Positions 24,916 through 33,137 are shown, numbered from the stretch's first letter. The stretch: DNA of 64,000 bases from Metallococcus carri (GCF_011440275.1 NZ_JAAOIV010000007.1:124001-188000); one strand, 5' to 3'. Numbers and translations: made by a program. The notes: generated by a model not told the origin, from the sequence alone.

Positions 24916-25569
24916 TCAGTAATAGCGTCCGTACGAGAAGCTCCCGTTGTAAGAGCCTATGATGTAGTGCTTATGAGTGCCAGACACGACACCACCGGTG
25001 GTGCTGACTTTGAAAACTGACCAGAATCCCTGATGTTCCCGTGACGTCATGTAGTCGTAACCGGCGTGAGTGCATGATTGGATTCCGACGCTAAAGCCAA
25101 CGCCGTACTCCTGGCCGCAGTCTTGGGCAACCGCTACGACCCCCCATCCCGGGCCGCCCCAACAGTAGTCGTAGTCGAAGGTGGCATACATGGTAGCGGA
25201 CCAGGCATAGGTCATTGACCGCGTTGTTACTTTGACCGTTTTCCGGTAAACATTTGTTAGACCGCGACAAATATTGTCAGGTTCAACTGGACCCATGGCA
25301 GAGGTCGAGAGGGGCTGCTCCGCGCTGGTTTCGATGACGGCCTGGGTGCCGTCGGAGTAGTTGACTGTGGCAGTGCTGGCCAGGGGTGTGTTGAAACTTA
25401 CCGAGCCATCAGAGCTGTTTAGCGTAGCGCCCGTAACGCTAGTGACTTGTGGGGGTGAGGGCTCCGATGTATCGCTTGTCGCTGCGGCTGTCCCAACGCC
25501 CAGAAAGGTGGTGGCGGCCAGTGAAGCGCTGACTAGAAAAATGGGCAGACGGCATCGCGATATATTCAC
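24916..25569 (-). CDS. Secreted orphan protein in lower-GC patch
   Basis: The 217-aa protein starts at a GTG (25569) with a clear Sec signal (VNISRCRLPIFLVSASLAAT, cleavage near AAA at about residue 30). The mature part is rich in Tyr, Ser, Thr and Gly, with four cysteines (ICRG, DYCWGG, DCGQEYG, SCTHAGY) and a Tyr/Ser-rich end (GSYNGSFSYGRYY). The spread-out aromatic and Cys residues suggest a small extracellular beta-fold. I do not recognise the family. Codon use (many A/T-ending codons) is unlike the neighbours and suggests recent transfer. Confidence 0.6.
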   Translation of the reverse strand: MNISRCRLPIFLVSASLAATTFLGVGTAAATSDTSEPSPPQVTSVTGATLNSSDGSVSFNTPLASTATVNYSDGTQAVIETSAEQPLSTSAMGPVEPDNICRGLTNVYRKTVKVTTRSMTYAWSATMYATFDYDYCWGGPGWGVVAVAQDCGQEYGVGFSVGIQSCTHAGYDYMTSREHQGFWSVFKVSTTGGVVSGTHKHYIIGSYNGSFSYGRYY

Positions 25570-25689
25570 AGAAGTTTCCCCTCGAGATGGAGGCCCTATT
25601 CGGGCTTCAGTCGGCATCTCCTCGTGCCGATGCGTGAACACTAGGGCCCCGGGCCCCATCGGTCAAGGAGCTCCTCCTTGACCACACTA

Positions 25690-26217
25690 CTACCACTCAA
25701 AGCCGCGCCGAGGAGCCCGCCTCAGTGACAGGTAGCAGGCGGCTAGGCCGTTGGTCAGCAGCCCAGCGGCGGGGACGACCGGGCCGTCGCAGAAATGCGA
25801 GGCAAGCAGGAGCGTGACCGGTAGTGTGGCGGTGCCCAGGATCTTTTGTGGGAAGGTCCACATGTTCATAGCCCAGAGGCGAGCGACTCCCACGACCCAT
25901 CCGATGACGAATAGCGGTCCGAGACCGAGCAAGGCGACGGTCCAATTCGCTCTGTGGGTGGATGGACTAATAGGCGCCGGCATTTGATGCCCTCCGTGAG
26001 ATGGGGGCATTGCCTCCCGCGCTGCCGCCACGATCGCTTCCGGTGATCCCAGACGGTAGAGGGCTGAACGTGTTGGTATCCCTTCGGCCTGAGCTGCCGC
26101 GAGATGATCGTTCACCGAGTCCCATAGGTCTCGGAAGTCTTGTGGTGGGAGACCCTCGGAAGCGCTGCGCAGTCGGTCGAGAAAATCTTGCACTTCGGGG
26201 TCACGAGTCATGCTCAT
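25690..26217 (-). CDS. HAAS-type (DUF1700-like) membrane protein
   Basis: The 175-aa protein has an N-terminal helical domain (DPEVQDFLDRLRSASEGLP, then ALYRLGSPEAIVAAAREAM). This resembles the HAAS/DUF1700 'LG.PEEIA' domain that often accompanies PadR regulators. Three hydrophobic segments follow (WTVALLGLGPLFVIGWVVGV; QKILGTATLPVTLLLASHF; a third near AAGLLTNGLAACYLSL). It overlaps the upstream PadR gene by 4 bp, the classical PadR/HAAS pairing, in which the membrane protein is the regulated partner. Confidence 0.7.
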   Translation of the reverse strand: MSMTRDPEVQDFLDRLRSASEGLPPQDFRDLWDSVNDHLAAAQAEGIPTRSALYRLGSPEAIVAAAREAMPPSHGGHQMPAPISPSTHRANWTVALLGLGPLFVIGWVVGVARLWAMNMWTFPQKILGTATLPVTLLLASHFCDGPVVPAAGLLTNGLAACYLSLRRAPRRGFEW

Positions 26218-26564
26218 GTCTGCTCCGTCTCTGGGGTGAGGATCGAGTCGACCGCATCTCGGAAGGGCATCCAGAGCTGCACGAAGGTCTCGGCTCGTGC
26301 TGCACCCTCAGCTGTCAGTCGGTAATACCGGCGTGGAGGCCCAGACTCCGATTGTTGCCAGATGCTTTCCACGAGGCGGTCACGACGAAGTCGGGACAGC
26401 AGCGGGTAGATGGTGCCTTCGCCGGCGACCAAGCCGAGGTCTCCTAGCTCGCGCACCAGATCGAACCCGTAGCGGTCCCGACGCTTCAGAAGGCCAAGGA
26501 CACAGAACTCAAGCACACCGCGCCGCAGCTGGGAAGACACGTCTGCGGAAACCATGTGTGACAT
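26214..26564 (-). CDS. PadR-family transcriptional regulator (short form)
   Basis: The protein of about 116 aa is a single PadR winged helix: QLRRGVLEFCVLGLLKRRDR, YGFDLVRELGDLGLVAGEGT, IYPLLSRLRRDRLV and the wing GPPRRYYRLTAEGAARAE. ATG at 26564 or 26555 are both possible and both overlap a palindrome. It is coupled to the membrane HAAS gene downstream. Confidence 0.85.
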   Translation of the reverse strand: MSHMVSADVSSQLRRGVLEFCVLGLLKRRDRYGFDLVRELGDLGLVAGEGTIYPLLSRLRRDRLVESIWQQSESGPPRRYYRLTAEGAARAETFVQLWMPFRDAVDSILTPETEQT

Positions 26565-26566
26565 GG
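26552..26566. promoter_or_regulatory. Palindrome over the PadR start, candidate operator
   Basis: CCATGT-GTG-ACATGG is a perfect inverted repeat that covers both possible start codons of the PadR gene. Its ATGT...ACAT halves resemble known PadR half-sites, although the spacer is shorter than usual. It could act as an autoregulatory operator. Confidence 0.45.
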
Positions 26567-26770
26567 TACCTGGCGGTGCCCAGTTGCGTAACCGATGCCG
26601 GCGGCGGTTGGTGATGTCGAGGTAGACGCCCACCAGACAGTCGTTCGCAGCGGCAATGGCGGCCGATTGGGTCCACTCGGCCACATTCGGACGCTGTCCA
26701 ACGCGGGCCTAGACCTGTCCGGCGAAGGCACTGTGGTCAGGCAGTGGCTCGCGAGAACGTCTCGGCGGTG

Positions 26771-27372
26771 GACCTGAGCTAACGCCCCTGCTGGACTGGA
26801 GGCGTGAGGCGGCAGGTCATGGAGACGTCGTCGCGATAGCCGAACGAGAACTTGAGGCCGTCGACGACGCGACCGGATTCGGCATACCCGCACCGCTCGT
26901 AGAACTCGCCGAGGCCGGTGCCGCCGCGGTAGTCGATCTCGGCGATCTCCGCGCTCGACCGACGCGCTTGGCCGTGCAGGGCCGCGACCAGCAGTCGGCC
27001 GAACCAGCGCCCGCGCAGCGCCGGATTGGTCATCACCCGCAGCAGCGAAACCCGGTGTCGCGCAACGGAAGCGGTGGGCCGATGGAGGAAGCCGAAGCCG
27101 ATCAGCGCGCCATACGAGCTCGGGTCGTAGAAGGTGTCCATCGTGGGATGCACCAGCCGCACGAGCGCGTCGGCGCCCAGGTGTTCGTCGAGCACGCGCG
27201 CCACGTCTGCCTGCGGCGCGCTCGCCTCGAAGCCGACAGCGCCGCCCGCGGCGTTCACCGACACCCACAGGTCGAGCAACTCCGAGCGGTCGGCGTCGGT
27301 CGGGGGACCGGTGAGCACGTGCGGTGCGTTGAACAGGATCGAGGCGTCACCCGGCGGGTCGTGCGGCAGGCG
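26771..27372. repeat. Direct repeat, left copy (602 bp)
   Basis: This segment matches 28602-29203 base for base without net gaps (constant offset 1831), with scattered substitutions. It starts 8 bp outside the stop codon (GACCTGAGCTAACGCC) and ends at GTGCGGCAGGCG. The two copies flank a toxin-antitoxin module. Confidence 0.9.
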
Positions 27373-27378
27373 GACGTC
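26779..27378 (-). pseudogene. Truncated copy of the double-GNAT acetyltransferase gene
   Basis: About 200 residues from RLPHDPPGDASILF to the stop align with the C-terminal 58% of the complete gene at 28610-29647, at roughly 90% amino-acid identity by eye. The N-terminal GNAT domain is missing. Homology stops exactly where the toxin-antitoxin promoter region begins, and any start in the remaining frame would lie within that promoter. It is best read as the displaced 3' end of the gene left after insertion or recombination. It might still fold as one GNAT domain if translated. Confidence 0.75.
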
Positions 27379-27401
27379 AGCATGGCACGATCCACCCGTT
27401 T

Positions 27402-27414
27402 TCGAATATTTCGA
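27402..27414. promoter_or_regulatory. Candidate toxin-antitoxin operator
   Basis: TCGAA-TAT-TTCGA is a perfect 13-bp palindrome in an AT-rich spot 14 bp upstream of the antitoxin ATG. Antitoxins with an HTH normally autoregulate at such a site. Confidence 0.55.
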
Positions 27415-27428
27415 GTAGGGTAGTGGCC

Positions 27429-27947
27429 ATGGCAACCACGGAAGCGGCCGCACGGCTGCGGCGATCGAAGACGTACCTGCCTGACCAGGAGCGCGAAGAG
27501 CTGCTCAAGTTCGCCCAGGTGTTGAACGGCATCAACATCGCTGTCGGCGACCCCGGGCGCGCCATGCTCGTCGGTCCCGACGGCAAGCAGGTCCCGATCC
27601 CTGCCGAACTCTTCCGAGTGCTCGAAGAGGCCGCCAACGTTCTCGCTCTCGGCGATGGCATCTCGATCCTGCCGTACTCGGCGAAGTTGACGACACAGGA
27701 AGCGGCCGACTTCCTCGGCATGTCCCGTCCGACGTTCGTCAAGATCCTGCAGTCCGGCGCCATTCCTTTCGAGATGGCAGGACGGCATCGGCGCGTGACG
27801 CTGCGAGACGTGGTGGATTACCAGGCTCGCGCACAGCGTGAGCGCCGCGCGGCTCTGTCCGAACTCGCCAAGGACTCGATTGAGCACTATGACAAGCTGC
27901 CGAAGGGTGTCCCGTCGCTGAAGCGGCGCTCCCAGTCTGAGGGTTGA
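27429..27947 (+). CDS. HTH antitoxin of a PIN-domain toxin-antitoxin module
   Basis: The 172-aa protein has an N-terminal region of unknown fold (about 1-90) and a C-terminal excisionase/MerR-like helix-turn-helix: LTTQEAADFLGMSRPTFVKI, then LQSGAIPFEMAGRHRRVTLR and DVVDYQARAQ. Such 'PIN partner' antitoxins combine DNA binding with toxin neutralisation. GTG at 27423 is an alternative start. The toxin start overlaps its stop codon. Confidence 0.8.
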   Translation: MATTEAAARLRRSKTYLPDQEREELLKFAQVLNGINIAVGDPGRAMLVGPDGKQVPIPAELFRVLEEAANVLALGDGISILPYSAKLTTQEAADFLGMSRPTFVKILQSGAIPFEMAGRHRRVTLRDVVDYQARAQRERRAALSELAKDSIEHYDKLPKGVPSLKRRSQSEG

Positions 27948-28498
27948 TGGCAACCTTCCCGGCGCTGTTCGATACGAACGTCCTGTTCGGCTTTCACCTG
28001 AACGACGTCATCCTCGGAATGGCGGAGCGCGGTCTGTTTCGGCCGCTCTGGTCGGAGCAGATCTTGGTGGAACTAGCGGACAACCTGATCGAACACGGCC
28101 TGCCGGAGGCAAACGCCCAGCGGCGGATCGATGCGATGCAACGCGCCTTCCCGGATGCGAGGGTCCACGGATACGAAGACCTCGTCGAGAACATGACGAA
28201 CGATCCGAAGGATCGCCATGTGCTCGCCGCAGCAATCCGCGCGAACTGCGAAGTGCTCGTGACGTTCAATCTCAAGGACTTCCCCGAAGACAGCGTCGCG
28301 GCATACGACATCGAGATCGTGCACCCGGACAAGTTCCTCCTGGACCAGCTCGATCTATACCCGGACCCGACGGTCGGCGTGCTGCGCCAGCTGATCGCCG
28401 ACTACGCGAGTCCGAAGCTTGAGATGGAGGACCTCCTCGCGCGGCTGGCCGACGCAGGGGTCCCTGAGTTTGCCAGTGCCACACGCCGCTATCTCTGA
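27947..28498 (+). CDS. PIN-domain ribonuclease toxin
   Basis: The 183-aa protein is a VapC-type PIN domain with the acidic metal-binding residues in place: ALFDTNVLFG (first Asp), SEQILVELADNL (Glu), NDPKDRHVLAAAI (Asp) and LVTFNLKDFPED (late Asp region). A C-terminal helical extension of about 45 residues (VGVLRQLIADYASPKLEMED) is longer than in minimal VapC. PIN toxins cleave RNA when their antitoxin is lost. The module sits between duplicated GNAT sequences. Confidence 0.85.
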   Translation: MATFPALFDTNVLFGFHLNDVILGMAERGLFRPLWSEQILVELADNLIEHGLPEANAQRRIDAMQRAFPDARVHGYEDLVENMTNDPKDRHVLAAAIRANCEVLVTFNLKDFPEDSVAAYDIEIVHPDKFLLDQLDLYPDPTVGVLRQLIADYASPKLEMEDLLARLADAGVPEFASATRRYL

Positions 28499-28601
28499 AC
28501 GCCGCGACCGCGCACTGCCAGTGCCACGAACTCTCGATACAAATTCACCCCCGGCAGAGAGCCTCGGCCGGCTCAGTGTCCGAGAGACCGTCGTGTCGGC
28601 G

Positions 28602-29203
28602 GACCTGAGCTAACGCCGCTGCTGGACTGGAGGCGTGAGGCGGCAGGTCATGGAGACGTCGTCGCGGTAGCCGAACGAGAACTTGAGGCCGTCGACGACG
28701 CGACCGGATTCGGCATACCCGCACTGCTCGTAGAACTCGCCGAGGCCGGTGCCGCCGCGGTAGTCGATCTCGGCGATCTCCGCGCCCGACCGACGCGCTT
28801 GGCCGTGCAGCGCCGCGACCAGCAGACGACCAAACCAGCGCCCGCGCAGCGCCGGATCGGTCATGACGCGCAGCAGCGAAACCCGGTGTCGCGCAACAGC
28901 AGCGGTGGGCCGGCGGAGGAAGCCGAAGCCGATCAGCGCGCCATACGAGCTCGGGTCGTAAAAGGTGTCCATCGTGGGATGCACCAGCCGCACGAGCATG
29001 TCCGAGCTCAGGTGTTCGTCGAGCACGCGCGCCACCTCAGCCCGCGGCGCGCCCGCCTCGAACCCGACCGCGCCACCCGCATCGTTCACCGCTACCCACA
29101 GGTCCAGCAGCTCCGAGCGCTCAGCATCGGTCGGCGGACCGGTGACCACATGAGGCGCGTTGAACAGGATGGACGCCTCACCCGGCGGATCGTGCGGCAG
29201 GCG
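28602..29203. repeat. Direct repeat, right copy (602 bp)
   Basis: Right-hand partner of 26771-27372. It corresponds to the 3' 58% of the intact GNAT gene plus 8 bp after its stop. The absence of gaps and the scattered substitutions indicate a divergent allele rather than a fresh tandem copy. Confidence 0.9.
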
Positions 29204-29647
29204 AAACTCGCCCAGCTCGATCATCCCGGCGCTACGGGCAGTGCGCAGCGAGGGCTCGTTGATCGGTCCGATCCGCGCGACGATGGGGAGGTCCGGCCGA
29301 TGCTCAACGCCGAAAGCCGTTGCAGCACGGGCGATTTCGCGAGCCGTGCCGCGTCCGCGCTCGGACGGATCAAGCCGGTAATACAGGTTGAGATAGCCCA
29401 CGCCCTTGTGGGTGAACTGCCGCAACCCGCCGATCCCGATCGGCTCGCCGTCGCGCTCGGCCACCCAGTAGGACAGCCCGTCCCGTTCCCAGGCCGCCGC
29501 CCACTCTCGGATCGCGCTGACTGCCTCGCCGGGCGAGCGCGGCTCCTCCAGCATCAACCGGTAACCCTCAGGGTCGGTGTGCCAGCCGATGATGCGCTCG
29601 TCCGCGGCATCGGCGTCGGTGATCGGCCGCAGCCGCAGCTCGCTCAC
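28610..29647 (-). CDS. Double-GNAT N-acetyltransferase
   Basis: The 345-aa protein has two GNAT-like domains. The first (about 1-165) contains YWVAERDGEPIGIGGLRQFT, YYRLDPSERGRGTAREI (acetyl-CoA binding RGxGxA-like loop) and NEPSLRTARSAGM. The second contains GFGFLRRPTAAVARHRVSLL, LRGRWFGRLLVAALHGQARR and GEFYEQCGYAESG. Start GTG overlaps the ppk2 stop (GTGA), so it is the second gene of that operon. Substrate unknown. Its 3' part is duplicated at 26779. Confidence 0.85.
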   Translation of the reverse strand: MSELRLRPITDADAADERIIGWHTDPEGYRLMLEEPRSPGEAVSAIREWAAAWERDGLSYWVAERDGEPIGIGGLRQFTHKGVGYLNLYYRLDPSERGRGTAREIARAATAFGVEHRPDLPIVARIGPINEPSLRTARSAGMIELGEFRLPHDPPGEASILFNAPHVVTGPPTDAERSELLDLWVAVNDAGGAVGFEAGAPRAEVARVLDEHLSSDMLVRLVHPTMDTFYDPSSYGALIGFGFLRRPTAAVARHRVSLLRVMTDPALRGRWFGRLLVAALHGQARRSGAEIAEIDYRGGTGLGEFYEQCGYAESGRVVDGLKFSFGYRDDVSMTCRLTPPVQQRR

Positions 29648-30636
29648 CGCCCGGCCCGGTAACCGCCCTGGAAACCTGACTCACCCTCGACCAGGATCTG
29701 CTTGGCCGAGCCGACGATGAGCGGGTCGGGGACGCCGACGATCGCGCTGTCCTTGTTGGTGTAGTCCAGGCTCGACAGCAGATAGCGCATTGCCTCCAGA
29801 CGGCCGCGCTTCTTGTCATTGGACTTGATCACTGTCCACGGCGCCCACGAGGTGTCGGTGGCGGCGAACATCGCCTCCTTCGCCTCGGTATAGGCGTCGA
29901 ACTTGTCCAGACTTGCCAGGTCGGTCGGGCTGAGCTTCCACTGTTTAACCGGGTCGACACGCCTGCGTTCGAATCGGGTCAGCTGCTCCTGTTGGCCCAC
30001 CGAGAACCAGAACTTGATCAGCTTGATCCCGCCGCGCACGAGCAACTCCTCGAACTCGGGGCAGCTGCGCATGAACTCGTCGTAGGCCTCCGGCGAGACA
30101 TAGCCCATCACCTTCTCGACGCCGGCGCGGTTGTACCAGGAACGGTCGAAAAAGACGATCTCCCCGCCGGCCGGCAGGTGCACGACATACCGCTGGAAAT
30201 ACCACTCGGTCCGCTCGCGCTCGGTCGGCTTCTCCAGCGCGACGACGCGCGCACCACGCGGGTTGAGGTGCTCGGTGAACCGCTTGATCGCGCCGCCCTT
30301 GCCGGCCGCGTCGCGCCCCTCGCAGATGACCACGATCTTGTGGCCGCCGGCCTTGACCCAGGCCTGCATCTTGAGCATCTCGATCTGCAGATCGCGCTTG
30401 ATCCGCTCGTATTCGTGCCGCGACATCTTCTGGTCGTAGGGATAGCCGACCTTCCAGGTGTCGGTCGGCGCGTCCGGTGCCAGGAGCGGCGCGACCTTCG
30501 GCTCCAGGCCGGTCGGCTTGCGCTCGTGCTTCGCGCCACCTCGCTTGGCGGCGGCCTTGCCGGCATTGGTGGCCTTGGTGGCCTTGGTGGTCTTGGTGGT
30601 CGCAGGGCTCTTCTGGGTGGGCTTGCTGCTGGCCAT
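29644..30636 (-). CDS. ppk2: Polyphosphate kinase 2
   Basis: The 330-aa protein carries PPK2 motifs: Walker A GRDAAGKGGAIKR (about residues 107-119), EKPTERERTEWYFQRY, Walker B FFDRSWYNRAGVE and KFWFSVGQQEQLTRFERR, in a single catalytic domain. PPK2 enzymes transfer phosphate between polyphosphate and nucleotides. About 45 N-terminal residues are a Lys/Thr/Ala-rich tail (TKTTKATKATNAGKAAAKRG). ATG at 30636 is chosen; an upstream ATG (30678) adds an unconserved stretch. Confidence 0.92.
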   Translation of the reverse strand: MASSKPTQKSPATTKTTKATKATNAGKAAAKRGGAKHERKPTGLEPKVAPLLAPDAPTDTWKVGYPYDQKMSRHEYERIKRDLQIEMLKMQAWVKAGGHKIVVICEGRDAAGKGGAIKRFTEHLNPRGARVVALEKPTERERTEWYFQRYVVHLPAGGEIVFFDRSWYNRAGVEKVMGYVSPEAYDEFMRSCPEFEELLVRGGIKLIKFWFSVGQQEQLTRFERRRVDPVKQWKLSPTDLASLDKFDAYTEAKEAMFAATDTSWAPWTVIKSNDKKRGRLEAMRYLLSSLDYTNKDSAIVGVPDPLIVGSAKQILVEGESGFQGGYRAGR

Positions 30637-30828
30637 CGGTGTCCTTCGCGCGGAGGGATCGGGTCCGTGGCTATTCAACCCCGCGTGGCGGGCCGGGCGC
30701 GACCGGGTTCAGTCTCGCTCTCGATCGGGCTCACTAGTGATGTATGCCGAGAAGCCTAGAGTCCGGCATACGGGGTGATCGAAGCCAATCGAGAGGTATG
30801 CCGGGCGCCCTCGTGCGAGCCTGACCCG

Positions 30829-31518
30829 ATGGTGCGCAGACTTCTCGCCTGGCAGCGGGCGCAGATGGCCGAGGGTGGGGCGTTCGCGCCGCGGATCGCG
30901 ATGCGCGGGCTGGCGACGATGCTGGCGTGGGACCTCGCGATCCCGGTCCTCACGTATGTCGTGGCGCGGCTCGTCGGGCTGTCGACGACCTGGGCGCTGC
31001 TCGCCTCGACGATCGCCGCGGGCGTGCGGATGGTCTACCTGATCCGGCGCCAAGGCGAGGTCGATGGCTTCTCGGCATTCATGGTGTTCGTCTTCGCCGG
31101 CGGGCTGGCGCTGTCGTGGTGGACGGGGGACGCGCGCTTCCTGCTGCTCAAGGGCTGCTTCGCGACGGTGGTCGTGGGGGTGATCTTCGCGGCGTCGTCG
31201 CTGGTGCGGCGGCCGCTGTCGTTCGAGGTGGCCAAGCGGCTCGCGGCCGGTGACGGACACTCGCGCGGCGAGCTGCAGCGGGGATGGGCAGAGTCGGCGG
31301 CGTTTCGGCGCGGGATGTATCTGATGACGTCCGTGTGGGGTCTCGGCCTGGTGGTCGAGGCGCTGCTGCGGATCGTGCTGATCTATCGGCTCGACGTCGA
31401 CCGAGCCGTCATCGCGACGACGGTGGTGCAGATCGCGGCGATCGCGCTGATGGGCGGCTGGAATGTGTGGTTCGTCGAGGCCTCGCGGCGGTATGCGCGG
31501 GGTGCCGCTCCGGCGTGA
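30829..31518 (+). CDS. VC0807-like integral membrane protein
   Basis: The 229-aa protein has about six transmembrane segments and resembles the VC0807/DUF3159-like family of bacterial membrane proteins (STIAAGVRMVYLIRRQGEVD, GDARFLLLKGCFATVVVGVI, FRRGMYLMTSVWGLGLVVEA). Members have no known activity. Start ATG 30829; upstream of it three GTATGCCG/CGGCATAC words occur in about 60 bp. Transcribed alone, divergent from ppk2. Confidence 0.7.
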   Translation: MVRRLLAWQRAQMAEGGAFAPRIAMRGLATMLAWDLAIPVLTYVVARLVGLSTTWALLASTIAAGVRMVYLIRRQGEVDGFSAFMVFVFAGGLALSWWTGDARFLLLKGCFATVVVGVIFAASSLVRRPLSFEVAKRLAAGDGHSRGELQRGWAESAAFRRGMYLMTSVWGLGLVVEALLRIVLIYRLDVDRAVIATTVVQIAAIALMGGWNVWFVEASRRYARGAAPA

Positions 31519-31648
31519 CGCGGCCGGCCCGTCGGCGGCCCGCGCCAAAAGTCTCCACAATGGCGGGGTTGAGCGGCGGACCGGGCTGGGGCCGCGGCAA
31601 AAGTCTCCACAATGGCGGCCTTCGCGGGCGGAGCTTGGGTATGCCGGG
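31519..31648. repeat. Two copies of the AAGTCTCCACAATGGCG repeat
   Basis: CAAAAGTCTCCACAATGGCG occurs at about 31547 and 31598, the reverse complement of elements at 5.28 kb and 43.4 kb. They fill the gap between convergent genes. Confidence 0.75.
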
Positions 31649-32437
31649 TTAGTGAGCCGCCAGGATGCGGAGCGCTGCTTCCGCATCGCCGCGAACCCGG
31701 GAAGGAAGCTGCCGCCAGGCCGGGTGGTCTCGCTGAAGCGCGTGCTGAAGGGTTGCGATGCGGCCGCGGTCGGAGCCGCGGAGAGCCTCACCTTCTTCGA
31801 CGGGGTCGTCGATGCAGGCGAGGAGCGCCGCCGCATCGAACAGATGCCGATCGCGGTCCCGTGAATCTGTCCTGTATGCCGCCGCTTTGAGGATGAGCGC
31901 ACCGAACGCGCGGGGCACCGAAATCGTGACGTCACCACCCGACCCGAGCGTGATCTCAGCGTTGATCGTGCGTCTCAGTGCTTGCGTGCCTCCGTCGATC
32001 TGTACCATGGTCCGGCCTCTCAGGGTTTCGATGACCCGTGGCGCGGCATGGTCTGCGATCAGCATGTCTACCTGTTCGTCCGCGGTGCTCGTCACGAGGT
32101 CGACGGTGTTCGAGGAGCGCACGAAGCGGTGCGCCGTGTTGTTGCGGGGATCGATGGACGGCAACAACCGGTAGCCCAGAGTTTCGAGCTCCCGCGCCGC
32201 CAAGGCGGGGAGGCCACGTCGCGCCTCGATGTGCAGCACGATGTCGACGTCATTGGTAGGCCTCACGATGCCGATTCCGCGATGGATGGTGTGCAACTGG
32301 GTCATTAAGCCGCCGACGAGGGTCCAACTGCCCGGCGGGAGCGCCCCTGCCAGTTCGGCGACGCTCGGCCACGGCGGAAGCCAGCCTCCCGGTGGAGGTG
32401 TGATCCGCATTGTCGAGATGGGACGTTGCGGCGTCAT
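31649..32437 (-). CDS. AbiEii-like nucleotidyltransferase toxin
   Basis: The 262-aa protein has a minimal nucleotidyltransferase motif: LVGGLMTQLHTIHRGIG followed by RPTNDVDIVLHIEA (G-G...D-x-D), then a conserved VDLVTS segment (third acidic residue) and an IINAEITLG-like beta region. This is the layout of AbiEii/type IV TA toxins, which can modify tRNA. It follows the HTH partner at 32437 with an ATGA overlap. ATG at 32410 (MRITPPP) is an alternative start. Confidence 0.75.
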   Translation of the reverse strand: MTPQRPISTMRITPPPGGWLPPWPSVAELAGALPPGSWTLVGGLMTQLHTIHRGIGIVRPTNDVDIVLHIEARRGLPALAARELETLGYRLLPSIDPRNNTAHRFVRSSNTVDLVTSTADEQVDMLIADHAAPRVIETLRGRTMVQIDGGTQALRRTINAEITLGSGGDVTISVPRAFGALILKAAAYRTDSRDRDRHLFDAAALLACIDDPVEEGEALRGSDRGRIATLQHALQRDHPAWRQLPSRVRGDAEAALRILAAH

Positions 32438-33105
32438 TGAAAGGCACCGAGAAGGTCGGTCAATGCCCGTTCGGCGAGGCCGCGCAGGCGCGGGTCGACG
32501 GAGGCGGTGGCGTCCAGGGCGGCGAGCACGGGACTGCGTTCGGCGATGTCGGCGACGGCGGCTAGGTCGAATCCGGTCGCGCGAATGGTCGCGTTCCCGC
32601 GGGGATCTGGGAGTAGGCCGAGAGCGCGAATGGTCGCCGCCAGATCAGACCGGTGCAGATACCCGTCGACGTCGCCATCGCTGGCTGCCGCCAAGCCCAG
32701 GGCGCTGAGATCCGGCACGACGAGCACGTTCTTGAGGCGAGACACGGCCGCATGATGCGCATCAAGGCGGTGGACGCGAGCGCGCTCGCGCAGGCGTACG
32801 GCGAGGTGCGCGGGGTCGGTGAGTTCGCGGAGTGTGCTGCGAACGCGCGCCGCCTGAGTGGTGCCCAACCACGGCGCGTCCGATCCGCTCAGGATCGCGA
32901 TCGCGCCCCATGCCGTGTGTTCCGCCCAGGCGCGGGTGCGGACGAGCGGGTGGGAGAGTCGATAAGCATCGACCGAGTGAGCGTCGAACAGCCCGCGCGC
33001 GACCTTCGTGATCTCGCCCGACATCGCGAGTCTGCGAACGTGCTGCACTGAGACGCCGAGACGCTCGGATGTCTCCGCGAGGTCGATGTAGTCGGCGCTC
33101 GACAT
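32434..33105 (-). CDS. HTH-containing partner of AbiEii-like toxin (antitoxin)
   Basis: The 223-aa protein opens with a helix-turn-helix (DLAETSERLGVSVQHVRRLA, then AMSGEITKVARGLFDAHSVD) followed by a region that resembles type IV antitoxins (TAWGAIAILSGSDAPWLGTT) and a C-terminal helical domain. It is translationally coupled to the nucleotidyltransferase gene. A 32-bp two-armed palindrome and a consensus TTGACA lie directly upstream of its ATG, strongly suggesting autorepression. AbiEi-type antitoxins are known to be autorepressors. Confidence 0.75.
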   Translation of the reverse strand: MSSADYIDLAETSERLGVSVQHVRRLAMSGEITKVARGLFDAHSVDAYRLSHPLVRTRAWAEHTAWGAIAILSGSDAPWLGTTQAARVRSTLRELTDPAHLAVRLRERARVHRLDAHHAAVSRLKNVLVVPDLSALGLAAASDGDVDGYLHRSDLAATIRALGLLPDPRGNATIRATGFDLAAVADIAERSPVLAALDATASVDPRLRGLAERALTDLLGAFQ

Positions 33106-33137
33106 ACAGATAATGTTCTCTTGAGAACCTAATCTGT
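33106..33137. promoter_or_regulatory. 32-bp operator palindrome and promoter of the AbiE-like module
   Basis: On the plus strand the arms are ACAGAT-N3-GTTCTC-TT-GAGAAC-N3-ATCTGT, symmetric throughout the arms. It abuts the antitoxin ATG (33105). On the minus strand TTGACA (33135-33140) overlaps the outer arm and could be the -35 box, with a weak -10 (CATTAT or AACATT) within the operator. The transcript would then begin close to or at the ATG, i.e. be leaderless. Confidence 0.8.
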
